A stretch of DNA of 64,000 bases from Gordonia soli NBRC 108243 (GCF_000334455.1 NZ_BANX01000005.1:124001-188000); one strand, 5' to 3'. Numbered from the stretch's first letter, positions 23,800 to 33,038 are shown. Program-made: numbers and translations. Notes: generated from the sequence alone by a model not told the origin.

Positions 23800-25602
23800 A
23801 TGACCGCGACAGCAGAACCCGACATCGCCGAGGGGGCGATCACGCAGACCGGCGCGCCGCCGGTGGGGCTTGCCTCGGCGGGAGCGCTCGGACGCCTGTT
23901 CGCGCCGATCCGGGGCCACCTGGTGGCGTGCGCAGTGCTGTCGGCCGCGAGTGCCGCCGGCGGTCTGCTGCCCTATGTGGCGATCGCCGAGATCAGTCGA
24001 GTTCTCCTCGAGAGTGGATCGCGTGCGAGCGATGATCGCATCTGGGCGTGGGTCGGGGTCGGTGCGGCCGGGGCCGTCGCCTGGCTGCTGTTACTCGTAC
24101 AGTCATCTCGCATAGGGCATTTCGCCGATGCGGAGATATTGCACTCGCTTCGGGTTCGCATTGTCCGTCATCTCGGCTCCGTACCCCTGGGGTGGTTCGC
24201 CGGTGTCGGTTCAGGACGGGTCAAACGCGCACTCACCAACGATCTGGAGGAGATGCACGAAGTCATCGCCCACGCGCTCGGGCAGCTGACGGGTGCCGTC
24301 ACCGTCATGGTGGTCGGGATCGGCTACCTCGCGTTCGTCGACCTCAGGATGGCGGGTGTCGTGGTGGTGATCCTCGGCCTGACGGGACTCTTCTATCGGA
24401 TCGCGATGCGCTCCATGACAACTCATGTGAACCGGCTCATCGCCGCCGAGGTGCGGATCAGCGCGGCGAGCGTCGAGTACGCCGACGGCATCGAGGTGGT
24501 CAAGACCTACGGCGCGGGTGGTCGGGTACTACGCAGGTTCGACGATGCCGTCCGGGAGTTCGCCCAGGCGTTCGCGGTGTGGACCGACGAGGTCAAGCAC
24601 AGTTCGGCAGCCTCCCGACTGTTCGGTTCGGAGATGGCGATCCTGGTCGCCGTGACTGCGGTGGGACTCGCACTGCTCGACGCCGGCTCGTTGACGGTCG
24701 CCGATCTGATCGCCTTCCTGGTGGTCGCGATCGGTCTGCCGAACTCGATCCTGCCCGCCGTGAACGCTGCTCAGGGTGTGCGCAAGGGAAGGATGGGAGC
24801 AGCCAACGTCGAGCACCTGCTGGCCATCCCGGCGCTGCCTGAACCACGACATCCCGAACTGCCCCGAGGGCACGACGTCGAGTTCGACCGGGTGTCGTTC
24901 TCCTACGATCGCCGACGCGAGGTACTCACCGATGTGAGGGCGTCATGCCGCGCCGGACGGGTGACCGCGATCGTGGGGCCGTCCGGCGCCGGGAAGTCGA
25001 CCCTGGCCGGCCTGCTCCCCCGATTCCACGACGTGACCGGCGGGGCCATCCGGATCGGCGGTGTCGACGTCCGGGCGATCGGTTCCGAACAGCTCCTCGG
25101 CTCGATGTCGCTGGTGTTCCAGGACGTCACCCTGGTGCGCGACACCGTGACCGAGAACATCCGGATCGGCAGGCCCGATGCCGATCTCGCCGCGGTGCGC
25201 GCGGCGGCGCGCACCGCACACGTCGACGACGTCATCCGACGCCTGCCGCAGGGCTACGACACGCGGCTCGATGCCAGTGGCGGGAGTCTCTCCGGTGGCG
25301 AGCGGCAACGACTCACGATCGCGCGAGCCATCCTCTCGGAGGCACCCATCGTGGTACTCGATGAGGCGACCTCGGCGCTGGATCCAGACAGCGAGACCGC
25401 GGTCCAGGAGGCGCTCGCGAGCCTGGCGACGGGCAAGACGGTCATCGTCATCGCCCACCGGCTGCACACGATCGTCGACGCCGATCAGATCCTGGTCCTC
25501 GACGGTGGCCGACTCGTGGAGTCCGGCCGGCATGCGGATCTCGTCGTAGCAGGTGGCCTGTACAGCCGGATGTGGGCTGCGCAGGGCGAGGCGATCGCGT
25601 GA
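23800..25602 (+). CDS. ABC exporter-fold transporter subunit, IrtA-like (no SIP domain)
   Basis: 600 residues: six membrane helices in the first ~320, then an ATPase domain with Walker A GPSGAGKST, signature LSGGERQRL, Walker B IVVLDEATSALD and switch His in VIVIAHRL. The membrane part (SVPLGWFAGVGSGRVKRAL, TNDLEEMHEVIAHALGQL) matches the IrtA/IrtB and YbtP/YbtQ class, exporter-fold transporters that import ferric siderophores. Mycobacterial IrtA has an N-terminal FAD domain; this protein does not, and a separate SIP is encoded at 11365. It overlaps its partner by GTGA. Confidence 0.85.
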   Translation: MTATAEPDIAEGAITQTGAPPVGLASAGALGRLFAPIRGHLVACAVLSAASAAGGLLPYVAIAEISRVLLESGSRASDDRIWAWVGVGAAGAVAWLLLLVQSSRIGHFADAEILHSLRVRIVRHLGSVPLGWFAGVGSGRVKRALTNDLEEMHEVIAHALGQLTGAVTVMVVGIGYLAFVDLRMAGVVVVILGLTGLFYRIAMRSMTTHVNRLIAAEVRISAASVEYADGIEVVKTYGAGGRVLRRFDDAVREFAQAFAVWTDEVKHSSAASRLFGSEMAILVAVTAVGLALLDAGSLTVADLIAFLVVAIGLPNSILPAVNAAQGVRKGRMGAANVEHLLAIPALPEPRHPELPRGHDVEFDRVSFSYDRRREVLTDVRASCRAGRVTAIVGPSGAGKSTLAGLLPRFHDVTGGAIRIGGVDVRAIGSEQLLGSMSLVFQDVTLVRDTVTENIRIGRPDADLAAVRAAARTAHVDDVIRRLPQGYDTRLDASGGSLSGGERQRLTIARAILSEAPIVVLDEATSALDPDSETAVQEALASLATGKTVIVIAHRLHTIVDADQILVLDGGRLVESGRHADLVVAGGLYSRMWAAQGEAIA

Positions 25603-27353
25603 TCCGCCGCCTGTACCGTCTCTGGCCAGAACCTGCCCTGCTGGCCCGTCTGTGGTCTCTGACCGCCGCACAGGCGGTTCTGCAGGGAGGACTGCTCGGC
25701 CTGCTCGTCCCCATTCTCGACGCCGTCGTCCGTCCGCGCCCTGACCTCGACGCGGCGGCGCCCTGGCTGGTGCTGGGCCTCCTGGGGGCGCTCGTGTACG
25801 CGGTCATCAGCATCATCGCGACCCCGGTCGGGTTCCGCGCGGCAGGCGAACTGGCGGTCGGTCTGAGGTCGCAGTTGATGCGACACATCACCGCCGTGCC
25901 GCTCGGATGGTTCACCGCTGATCACAAGGCGCGTCTTGCGCGGGCGGTGACCTCTGATGTCGGCGACGCGGCTCATCTCGCCGTCACCATCGCGGGCCCG
26001 GTGGTGACGTCGGTGCTCTTGCCGGCCACGATCGTGGCGGTCGTGGCATTCGTCGACTGGCGGATGGCGTTGGCACTCTGCGTGATCGCGGTCGTCGCCG
26101 CGGTCGCCCTGCGACGCGCCGCGCACATCTCGGAACTCACCGAGGTCGAACTTGAACGGGCGTCGGCCGGAGTCGCCGGTCGCGCCATCGAACTCGGTCA
26201 GGCGCAGCCCGTGCTCCGCGCTGCCGGGCATCCGACCGGGACCCCCCACATGCACACTGCCTTGCTCGATCATCGGAACACCTATCGGTCGGGGATGCGG
26301 CGGGCGCGGCGGCCGTACTTCGCCTATACCGCGGTGATCGCCGCCGGTTTCGTGGCGGTGCTGGCCCTCACAGCTCGGCTGGTGGTCACCGGTGAGGTCG
26401 GAACGGCAACCGCTGTCGCCCTTCTGGTGTTGTCCGCCCGGTTCCTCGAACCACTGGGGAATCTGATCGAACTGATCGGGGCACTACGTGCGATGACGAA
26501 CAAGGTCGCTCGCATCGAGGCGATGCTGCTGATTCCCGCACTGCCGACACCTGATCACGCGGTGGATCGGATCGACAGCGCCGAGATCGAGTTCGACTCG
26601 GTCACCTTCGCCTACCCCGGCGCCGATGACGCCGCACTGCGGGATGTCTCACTCCGTTGTGCCCCCGGGACGACGACGGCGCTGGTGGGGGCGTCGGGAT
26701 CCGGCAAGACGACGATCACGCGACTGGTGGCGCGGTTCTTCGACGTCGACGACGGTGAGATCCGGATCGGCGGCATCGACGTCAGGTCGATCGACCCGGA
26801 GACCCTGATGGGAGACATCGCGATCATCTTCCAGGAGGTGTATCTCTTCGACGACACCATCGAGAACAATCTCCGCATCGCGCGACCGGAAGCCGGATGG
26901 CGTGAGCTCGAGGAGGCCGCGCGTGCTGCTCGGGTCGACGAGCTGATCGAGCGACTGCCGAACGGATGGCGAACGCGAGTCGGAGAGGGCGGGACGGCGC
27001 TCTCGGGCGGCGAGCGGCAGCGTGTTGCCATTGCCCGTGCGATCCTCAAGGAGGCGCGGATCGTCCTCGTCGACGAGGCCAGTTCCGCCCTGGACCCGCA
27101 GAACGAGGCAGCCGTCACCGACGCCATCGCTGAGCTCGGCGCCGATCCCGAACGCACCACGATCGTCATCGCGCACCGACCCGCCACGCTCCGAAGTGCA
27201 GACCGTGTGATCGCGCTCGCCGACGGTCGTGTCGCGGAAGCAGGTATGCCGGCGGACCTCATCGCTGCCGACGGTGTGTTCGCCCGCCTGATCGGACAGG
27301 CCGACGACGCACGCCGATGGCGGATCACCGACCGAACCGGAGGTCGTTCGTGA
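25599..27353 (+). CDS. ABC exporter-fold transporter subunit, IrtB-like
   Basis: 584 residues from GTG 25599, overlapping the previous stop. Six membrane helices (with AVPLGWFTADHKARLARAVT) and an ATPase domain with Walker A GASGSGKTT, signature LSGGERQRV, Walker B IVLVDEASSALD and switch His VIAHRPATL. It should form a heterodimer with the protein at 23800. The GWFT/DVGDAAHLAVTIAGP region matches the IrtB/YbtQ side. The next gene, a binding lipoprotein, overlaps its stop, so import of a ferric chelate is more likely than export. Multidrug export is the alternative. Confidence 0.85.
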   Translation: MIRRLYRLWPEPALLARLWSLTAAQAVLQGGLLGLLVPILDAVVRPRPDLDAAAPWLVLGLLGALVYAVISIIATPVGFRAAGELAVGLRSQLMRHITAVPLGWFTADHKARLARAVTSDVGDAAHLAVTIAGPVVTSVLLPATIVAVVAFVDWRMALALCVIAVVAAVALRRAAHISELTEVELERASAGVAGRAIELGQAQPVLRAAGHPTGTPHMHTALLDHRNTYRSGMRRARRPYFAYTAVIAAGFVAVLALTARLVVTGEVGTATAVALLVLSARFLEPLGNLIELIGALRAMTNKVARIEAMLLIPALPTPDHAVDRIDSAEIEFDSVTFAYPGADDAALRDVSLRCAPGTTTALVGASGSGKTTITRLVARFFDVDDGEIRIGGIDVRSIDPETLMGDIAIIFQEVYLFDDTIENNLRIARPEAGWRELEEAARAARVDELIERLPNGWRTRVGEGGTALSGGERQRVAIARAILKEARIVLVDEASSALDPQNEAAVTDAIAELGADPERTTIVIAHRPATLRSADRVIALADGRVAEAGMPADLIAADGVFARLIGQADDARRWRITDRTGGRS

Positions 27354-28372
27354 ACCTCCGCAGGCACACTCGTCCACATCGCGTCGGCGGACGGTGGCAG
27401 TCGGTCGTGATGTCGATGATCGTGATCGCGACGATCGGTGCCTGCACTGCGCCCGCCGATCCATCGGATGGACGGCCGACGGCGCGGATCGACAGCGCAT
27501 ACGGATCGGTCGTCGTGCCCCGGACCGATCAGGGAATCTGGGCGTTGGATCCGGCGACGGCAGTCGAGCTGCTCATCCTCGGGGTCACGCCGATCGGATT
27601 CACGAGGTACGAGCAGGAATCCGATGCGGCGACCCGCGCTTACCTCGGCATCCTCGGTGATGCAGGTGTCCCGGCGGCAGACCCGGACAGTGTCCCGCTG
27701 ATCGCCGCCGCCGCTCCACGGCTCATCGTGGGAACCAGAGCGCGTACCACCGACTCCCGGTACGAGCAACTGCGCAAGATCGCGCCGACGCTGGTGACCG
27801 GATCATCGACGAGCTGGGCGCGTGCACTGTCGGTTGCGGGCATCGCCACCGGCCGCGGTGACCGGTCCGAGTCGGTCACCGCTCACTTGCGCGGGCGGAT
27901 CGAGGCCTTACGGCGTCGTCTCGCCGGCACACGGTTCCACGGGCAGACGGTGTCGATGATGTCGGCGTGCGGACCAGGCACCTACTGCATCTACCAAGGG
28001 GGGCGGGCAGCCGGTGAGGCACTCACCGCATTGGGCTTCTCCCGCCCGCCAGATCAGCGGGTCACCGGAACCGACTTCGGCTTCAGCACCGTCAGCGAAG
28101 AGGTGGTCGGCACTACGGTGGCTCCGATCACCTTCGTGTTGGGCGGCTCGGTGCAGTACGGCTCGCCGTCACCGCTGGAGAACCCGAGGTTCGACACCAC
28201 GGGTACGCGCACGCGCGAAGTCGATTTCGGGGCGTGGTACGGCGCGCACGCGTTCGATGTCCGGTGGATCCTTGCCGATCTGGAGTCGGCGCTCTTCGAT
28301 GACGGGGGTATCGCAGACGCGACGGCGGGCGTGGCGTTCTACCGCGAGCTGCGTTCCGTCGCCGGCCGCTGA
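27350..28372 (+). CDS. Iron-siderophore-type substrate-binding lipoprotein
   Basis: 340 residues from GTG 27350, which overlaps the ABC stop and has GGAGG six bases upstream. A long basic leader and hydrophobic helix end at the lipobox IGAC. The body has the FecB-class features VVVPRTDQGIWALDPATAVE, APRLIVGTRA and LRKIAPTLVTG. Cysteines in SACGPGTYCIYQ may form a disulfide. It is coupled to an exporter-fold ABC pair, which is not the usual FecCD-type partner. Surface capture of a ferric siderophore for the IrtAB-like transporter is the favoured role. Confidence 0.82.
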   Translation: MNLRRHTRPHRVGGRWQSVVMSMIVIATIGACTAPADPSDGRPTARIDSAYGSVVVPRTDQGIWALDPATAVELLILGVTPIGFTRYEQESDAATRAYLGILGDAGVPAADPDSVPLIAAAAPRLIVGTRARTTDSRYEQLRKIAPTLVTGSSTSWARALSVAGIATGRGDRSESVTAHLRGRIEALRRRLAGTRFHGQTVSMMSACGPGTYCIYQGGRAAGEALTALGFSRPPDQRVTGTDFGFSTVSEEVVGTTVAPITFVLGGSVQYGSPSPLENPRFDTTGTRTREVDFGAWYGAHAFDVRWILADLESALFDDGGIADATAGVAFYRELRSVAGR

Positions 28373-28394
28373 TCCGGTGTGCGTGCGGCTGCGC

Positions 28395-29234
28395 CTAGGC
28401 GAGCGCACGCAATCGGGTCGGGCCGACCATCGCGCGGAGTTCATTCACCACGGCGGCATGGGTCGCGGCGCCGACCCGATCACTGGTCGCCACCGACAGC
28501 GGCACCGTGCTGATGCTCGGCATGTCATGGAGAACGTGTAGGCCGTCCGGCGCCGGCCCGATCTCGGGCAGCGCGGTGATGCCGATGCCCGCACGGGCTG
28601 CCGTCAGCACTGCGCTGAGATGCAGGCATTCCTTGGCGATGGCGTTCTCGCGTCCGGAGAGCGATGCGAGGGCGTGGTGGCGTACCGCGCACGGCCTGCT
28701 GAAGAGAACCAGTCGATCCCGCGGGGCGGTGTCCGTGCCGTACCAGCGCACGGGGATGTCGGCGATCATGGTGCTGGTCGGGGTCGGCGGCGTCAGCATG
28801 AGGGCGATGTCGGCGCGTGCATCGTCGACGAGATCGCGGACGTGCGCACTGCGGGTGAGCCGCAACTGCACCCGACGGTCGGGCAGGCGTTGCGAGAGGA
28901 TCGAGATGACAGGTGGGACCAGGAGCTCGGCCGCGTGTTCGGTTGCGGCGACCAGCAATTCGCCGGTTCGATGTGGTGTCAGCGCGTGGACCGTGTCGTC
29001 ATGCTGCTGGAGCAGCTCACGTGCCCGGCCTACGAGTTCCTCACCATCGCTGGTCAAGGCGATGCCGCGACCCTCGGGCACGACCAGCCGGCATCCGAGT
29101 TCGTGCTCCAGCTTCCGGATGTGCCGGGTGATGGCAGGGGGCGAGAGGTGGAGCGCGTCGGCCGCGCCGCGCATGCTGGAGAACGCAGCGACTGCGACGA
29201 AGCTGCGGAGCGGGACGATGTCGAGCGTGGTCAC
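28395..29234 (-). CDS. LysR-family transcriptional regulator
   Basis: 279 residues from GTG 29234 (a longer start at 29309 is open but adds nonconserved sequence and reaches into the divergent gene). The N-terminal helix-turn-helix is MRGAADALHLSPPAITRHIRKLEHELG, followed by the linker LVVPEGRGIALTSDGEELV. The C-terminal effector domain is typical. It diverges from the EamA transporter at 29313, which it probably regulates, as is common for LysR/DMT pairs. Confidence 0.88.
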   Translation of the reverse strand: MTTLDIVPLRSFVAVAAFSSMRGAADALHLSPPAITRHIRKLEHELGCRLVVPEGRGIALTSDGEELVGRARELLQQHDDTVHALTPHRTGELLVAATEHAAELLVPPVISILSQRLPDRRVQLRLTRSAHVRDLVDDARADIALMLTPPTPTSTMIADIPVRWYGTDTAPRDRLVLFSRPCAVRHHALASLSGRENAIAKECLHLSAVLTAARAGIGITALPEIGPAPDGLHVLHDMPSISTVPLSVATSDRVGAATHAAVVNELRAMVGPTRLRALA

Positions 29235-29312
29235 CGCACCAGTATGCACCTGATCGTTGACGAAACGTGAACAGTCTTGGAGTCGGCGGCTCGGTGGGGC
29301 CAGAGTCAAATC

Positions 29313-30311
29313 ATGCCCACCGACCGTCCGCTGCCGCTCCGCCTCGCCGTCCCGACCGTGCTGCTGTTCGCCGCCGGCTACCCCATCGGCGCCGCCACCG
29401 TCGCGGTGATGTCACCGTTCCTGGTGATACTGCTGCGTTTCGCGTTGTCGGCGATCCTGTTGTGGGGCGTCATCGCGGCGCGTCGGACTCCACTGCCGAA
29501 CCGACGGCAGGTCGGTCATGCCGTGATCGCTGGTGTGCTCACCCAGGGTGTGCAGTTCCTCGGCGTGTACTGGGGTCTCGCGCATGGGATCTCGGCCGGG
29601 TTGGCTGCGCTGGTCATCGCCCTGAACCCGGTGCTGACCGCCACGCTGGTCGCGACGGTGTTGGGCCAGCGGGAGTCCCGGCGCGGGATGTTGGCGCTCG
29701 GATTGGCCACCCTCGCAGTGCTGTTGGCATGTGCGCCCAAGGTGATCGCCGATCATCGTGTCGGACCGGGGGTGATCGCGGTGATCATCGCGATGATCGG
29801 GCTGTCGGCCGGAGGTGTCTATCAGAGCCGGAAGTGCCAGGGCATCGACGTCTGGGTGCTGACCGCGATCGGGGTGACCGCCTCGACCCCGCTCGCCGGT
29901 GCTCTTGCGATGACCGCGCCGATGACCGTCACCGATGTACCTCGTGCGATCGTCCTCCTCGCGGTGATGGTGGTCGTCAGCTCCGCGGTCGGGACGACGC
30001 TCTACGCCGCATGCATCAAGCATTCTGGCCCGCGGGCATCGTCGCTCCTGTTCGCGGTGATCCCCGCGGTGACCGGCGTGATGGCCTGGGCGGTGCTCGG
30101 CGAGCGACTCACGTGGTTCACCGTCGCCGGCCTGGTGATCGGTGCCGCAGCCTGCCTCGTGCAGGCGAGGTCGATGTCGGGTCGGGTCGGGGCCGTTCGA
30201 GGCGGGTCGGGTCGAGGTGAGTCGGAACATGCGGCGCGGCCAAGGGATCGGTTGTTCGCGCGACGTCGTTTCGACAACGCGACCTCAGTCGAGGTCGCGG
30301 GGACGAGATGA
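29313..30311 (+). CDS. EamA/DMT-family transporter
   Basis: 332 residues with ten predicted membrane helices in two EamA repeats (for example FLGVYWGLAHGISAGLAALV and the late ITAVMAWAVLGERLTWF-like segment). It is a drug/metabolite transporter, probably an exporter of a small metabolite. ATG 29313 starts just before helix 1. The last ~25 residues (RRRFDNATSVEVAGTR) are encoded by a copy of the 70-bp repeat at 30251-30320, so the tail seems to have come from repeat insertion or capture. It is divergent from the LysR gene. Confidence 0.85.
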   Translation: MPTDRPLPLRLAVPTVLLFAAGYPIGAATVAVMSPFLVILLRFALSAILLWGVIAARRTPLPNRRQVGHAVIAGVLTQGVQFLGVYWGLAHGISAGLAALVIALNPVLTATLVATVLGQRESRRGMLALGLATLAVLLACAPKVIADHRVGPGVIAVIIAMIGLSAGGVYQSRKCQGIDVWVLTAIGVTASTPLAGALAMTAPMTVTDVPRAIVLLAVMVVVSSAVGTTLYAACIKHSGPRASSLLFAVIPAVTGVMAWAVLGERLTWFTVAGLVIGAAACLVQARSMSGRVGAVRGGSGRGESEHAARPRDRLFARRRFDNATSVEVAGTR

Positions 30312-30320
30312 GGTCGCGGA
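30251..30320. repeat. 70-bp repeat, copy 1 (left of htrA-like gene)
   Basis: Aligned without gaps to 31861-31930. It contains a hairpin GCGACCTCagtcGAGGTCGC and a further GAGGTCGCG box. It carries the stop codon of the EamA gene and lies just downstream of the protease gene end. Confidence 0.75.
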
Positions 30321-30341
30321 GTCATCGGTGGGTACGCGGAG

Positions 30342-31658
30342 TCACGGGAGCAGACCGCCGAACGGGAGCCGGGGCTGCGGTTGTTCAGGGCTGCCGCCGC
30401 CGTTGCCGGATTCGGGGACCGTCGTCTGCTGCTTGTCGACGGCGCTGCCGAGCTTCACCTGCACCGTTCGGGCCTTGTCGCCGGACCCGATCGTGACGGG
30501 TACGGTCTCGCCCGGCGAGTGGGTGAGTACCTGGGCCATCAGGTCGGCGTAGTTGCTCACCGTGGTCGACCCGATCTTGGTGATCACGTCGCCGTCGGAG
30601 ATGCCCGCGGATGCCGCCGCACCGCCCGACTGCACCGAGGTCACTTGTGCGCCGGGAGTATCGCGCTGCGGGGTGAGCGACCCCGACACGCCCAGAACGG
30701 GTTTGGTCGCATGCCCGTCGGCGAGCAGCTCGTTGGCGACCCGCTTGGCAGTGTTCACCGGGATGGCGAATCCGAGTCCGTACGCCTGTGGGCCGCCGCT
30801 CGCGGCCTGTCCGGTGTCGACCGCCGAGTTCACGCCGACCACCTGGCCGTTCAGATTGACCAGCGGCCCACCGGAGTTGCCCGGATTGATGGGGGTGTCC
30901 GTCTGGAGACCGTTGTAGACGGTGACGCCACTACCGTCCTCGCCGCCTGCGGTGACGGTGCGGGACAGCGTGCTGACGATGCCCGAGGTGACCGTGTTGG
31001 AGAGAGCCTCGGGGCTGCCGACCGCGACGACCTGTTGGCCGACGCGCAGCGCCCCGGAGTCCCCGAGTGCCGCCGGTGTCAGGCCAGAAGCGTTGGCCAG
31101 CTTGATGACCGCGAGATCGTACGACGGGGATGCGCCGGTCACCGTCGCGGTGTGGGTGGCGCCGTCGCTGGTGGTGACCTGGATGGTGTTGCCCTCAGCG
31201 GCTGACACCACGTGCTGATTGGTCAGCACATAACCGTCGGCGGACAGGACGATCCCGCTCCCGGTGACGGTGCCCTGGCCGGTGTCGATCTTGATGTCGG
31301 CGGCCGACTTCGATGCGACCTGGGCTGCATACTCGACCGAGCCCGGTGTGACGTCGGCGACGTTGGTACTCGACGGCTGCGACTGGAGCACCGGCACCGA
31401 ACCAGTCGAGCGGTCGAGCAGAGCACTCCCGCCCACTCCCACCGCGCCACCGATCAATCCGGCCAACACAGCGGTCGCGATGATCGGCTTCGTCAGGCTC
31501 CGACGGGATGGCGGGATCGGCTGCAGGGGAGGTGGTCCCGTCGGATGCGCCTGCCACTGCTGCTCCGCGCCGAGCGGCGCGGTCGGGTGAGGTTGATGCT
31601 GGTGGTACACGGGGCCGGTGGCGGGGTCGTGCTCACCGGGGGGCATGGAGGAGTTCAC
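30342..31658 (-). CDS. HtrA/DegP-like membrane-anchored serine protease with PDZ domain
   Basis: 438 residues. The N-terminal ~50 are Pro/His/Gln-rich and cytoplasmic, then one membrane helix (TKPIIATAVLAGLIGGAVGV), then a trypsin-like domain outside the cell with catalytic His in LTNQHVV, Asp in SYDLAVIKL and Ser in NPGNSGGPL. A PDZ domain (VTSVQSGGAAASAGISDGD) follows near the C-terminus. This is the PepD/HtrA type involved in envelope stress and protein quality control. The gene is flanked on both sides by copies of a 70-bp repeat. Confidence 0.9.
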   Translation of the reverse strand: MNSSMPPGEHDPATGPVYHQHQPHPTAPLGAEQQWQAHPTGPPPLQPIPPSRRSLTKPIIATAVLAGLIGGAVGVGGSALLDRSTGSVPVLQSQPSSTNVADVTPGSVEYAAQVASKSAADIKIDTGQGTVTGSGIVLSADGYVLTNQHVVSAAEGNTIQVTTSDGATHTATVTGASPSYDLAVIKLANASGLTPAALGDSGALRVGQQVVAVGSPEALSNTVTSGIVSTLSRTVTAGGEDGSGVTVYNGLQTDTPINPGNSGGPLVNLNGQVVGVNSAVDTGQAASGGPQAYGLGFAIPVNTAKRVANELLADGHATKPVLGVSGSLTPQRDTPGAQVTSVQSGGAAASAGISDGDVITKIGSTTVSNYADLMAQVLTHSPGETVPVTIGSGDKARTVQVKLGSAVDKQQTTVPESGNGGGSPEQPQPRLPFGGLLP

Positions 31659-31860
31659 GACCCCACGGTGCCGTCGCTGTATGTGAGGAGCCCAAGGATT
31701 GTCGGAGACTTCGGCAGTGTTCTGGCCGGAAGATCTCAGATGAATCCCAGAATCGTTCCGATGGTGTCGGATTCGTGGGGATGGCCCGGATCGGCACTCC
31801 GGTGTGACCGTACCGGGTCGTCGGGCGAACCGCGAACCGTTGGTGGTCGGGGGCGGGCCG

Positions 31861-31930
31861 GCTGCTCACGCGACATCGTCTCGATGATGCGACCTCGGTT
31901 GAGGTCGCGGGAGCGAGATGAGGTCGCGAG
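31861..31930. repeat. 70-bp repeat, copy 2 (right of htrA-like gene)
   Basis: Same length and register as 30251-30320, with the hairpin GCGACCTCggttGAGGTCGC. Its orientation is the same, so the two copies directly flank the protease gene. It lies in the 403-base gap 31659-32061, which otherwise holds the 21-bp array and no gene I can support. Confidence 0.75.
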
Positions 31931-31956
31931 TTGACCGATCGGTGGACGCCGGGGGC

Positions 31957-32058
31957 GCGCACGATCGATGAGTTGGAGCGCACGGTCGACGGATCAGGGC
32001 GCACGGTCGACGAGTTGGGGCGCACGGTCGACGAATCAGGACGCACGATCGATGGGGG
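31957..32058 (+). repeat. 21-bp tandem repeat array (locus 2)
   Basis: 4.9 units of exactly 21 bases. Each begins GCGCACGRTCGAYG and ends alternately GAGTTGG(A/G) or RATCAGG. The array ends three bases before the stop codon of the minus-strand HNH gene (32062), as at locus 1, where an array abuts the permease stop. Confidence 0.85.
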
Positions 32059-32061
32059 AAC

Positions 32062-32883
32062 CTACGCGGCGGCGCATCCGGTGAGGAGGCGGGTCATCGC
32101 CGACTTCTCGGCGGCCGTGACCCACAGACGGTAGGCGGCCTTGACCTCGATCTGGCGAGCGACGTATGTACACCGATACGCTCGATTCGGCGGCAACCAG
32201 GTGGCGGCATCGCCGTCTCGTTTGCGCGAGTTGGTGCTGCCGTCGGTCGGCTGGAGATTGCGCGGATCGTTCGCGAAGTTGCGTCGCTCGTCGGCTGACA
32301 GCTGCTGGGCACCCTTCTGCCAGGCATCCGACAATGCGACGACGTGGTCGATCTGAACTGCCTCCGAGGTCCGGGGACCGCGGACGAACGCGATCGACCG
32401 ACCGGTGTACGGATCGCGCAACGTTCCCGACAGCACGACGCAGTTCCGTGTCCCGGGCTTGAGGACGATGTCGGCGAGACCGTGCAGCATGTCGTTGCGG
32501 GTGTCGCAGCCGTTGTGGCCGAACTGCACGGTCACGTCGTCGGACCATCGCTGCCCGAACTGCGCCCGGCTGTACCCCGTCTTCGGCGCGCGCCCCTTGA
32601 CCGCGAACGTCGCCAACTGCGCGAGTCCGGCCTGCGCCCGCGCGGTCGCGTCCTCGGCAGTGGCATCCGGTCGCGGCGCCATGCCCGAAGTCGATGACTC
32701 CGGGGATTCCGAGCCGGGGACTGGAGCAGCCGATCCGGCCGACGATCCGGCGGACCTCGAGGTGGCGGTCGGACCGTCGGATGCCCGGAGCCCATCGACC
32801 AGCCCGAGGACGGCGAGAACCACGACGAAGCCGGCGACCAGGAAGGGCCAGCTACGGCGGCGTCGACGAGGTGCCGTGCTCAT
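32062..32883 (-). CDS. Secreted or membrane-anchored HNH endonuclease-like protein
   Basis: 273 residues. A basic start (MSTAPRRRRRSWPFL) and one hydrophobic helix give a signal anchor, then a Ser/Pro-rich linker. The C-terminal domain has the HNH motif order of the DUF1524/GmrSD-like nuclease group: VQIDHVVALSDAWQKGA, NFANDPRNLQ and KRDGDAATWLPP. Two Cys pairs (HNGCDTRND, TRNCVVLSG) suggest folding outside the cell. Actinobacteria often carry such secreted HNH proteins, possibly for nucleotide scavenging. Its 3' end abuts a 21-bp repeat array. Confidence 0.82.
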   Translation of the reverse strand: MSTAPRRRRRSWPFLVAGFVVVLAVLGLVDGLRASDGPTATSRSAGSSAGSAAPVPGSESPESSTSGMAPRPDATAEDATARAQAGLAQLATFAVKGRAPKTGYSRAQFGQRWSDDVTVQFGHNGCDTRNDMLHGLADIVLKPGTRNCVVLSGTLRDPYTGRSIAFVRGPRTSEAVQIDHVVALSDAWQKGAQQLSADERRNFANDPRNLQPTDGSTNSRKRDGDAATWLPPNRAYRCTYVARQIEVKAAYRLWVTAAEKSAMTRLLTGCAAA

Positions 32884-32907
32884 CGGCGGGTACCGGGCGG
32901 AGTAGCA

Positions 32908-32941
32908 GTCATCGGTGGGCAGTAGTCATCAGTGGGCAGTG
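32908..32941 (+). repeat. 17-bp tandem duplication
   Basis: Two near-identical 17-base units beginning GTCATCRGTGGGCAGT, with a degenerate third start after them, upstream of the HNH gene start (32883). Confidence 0.55.
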
Positions 32942-32972
32942 GTCAGAACTCATCGTCGGGCACACCGTATAG

Positions 32973-33004
32973 GCGCCCACCGACGGCGGTGCTCCGGTGG
33001 GCGC
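32973..33004. terminator. Hairpin downstream of the small membrane protein gene
   Basis: GCGCCCACCG and CGGTGGGCGC form a perfect 10-base stem with a 12-base loop, 35 bases past the stop of the minus-strand gene ending at 33039. It probably terminates that transcript before the HNH gene. Confidence 0.55.
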
Positions 33005-33038
33005 TTGGCGTGAGGTGATCACGTCCATCGCCGAGCGA

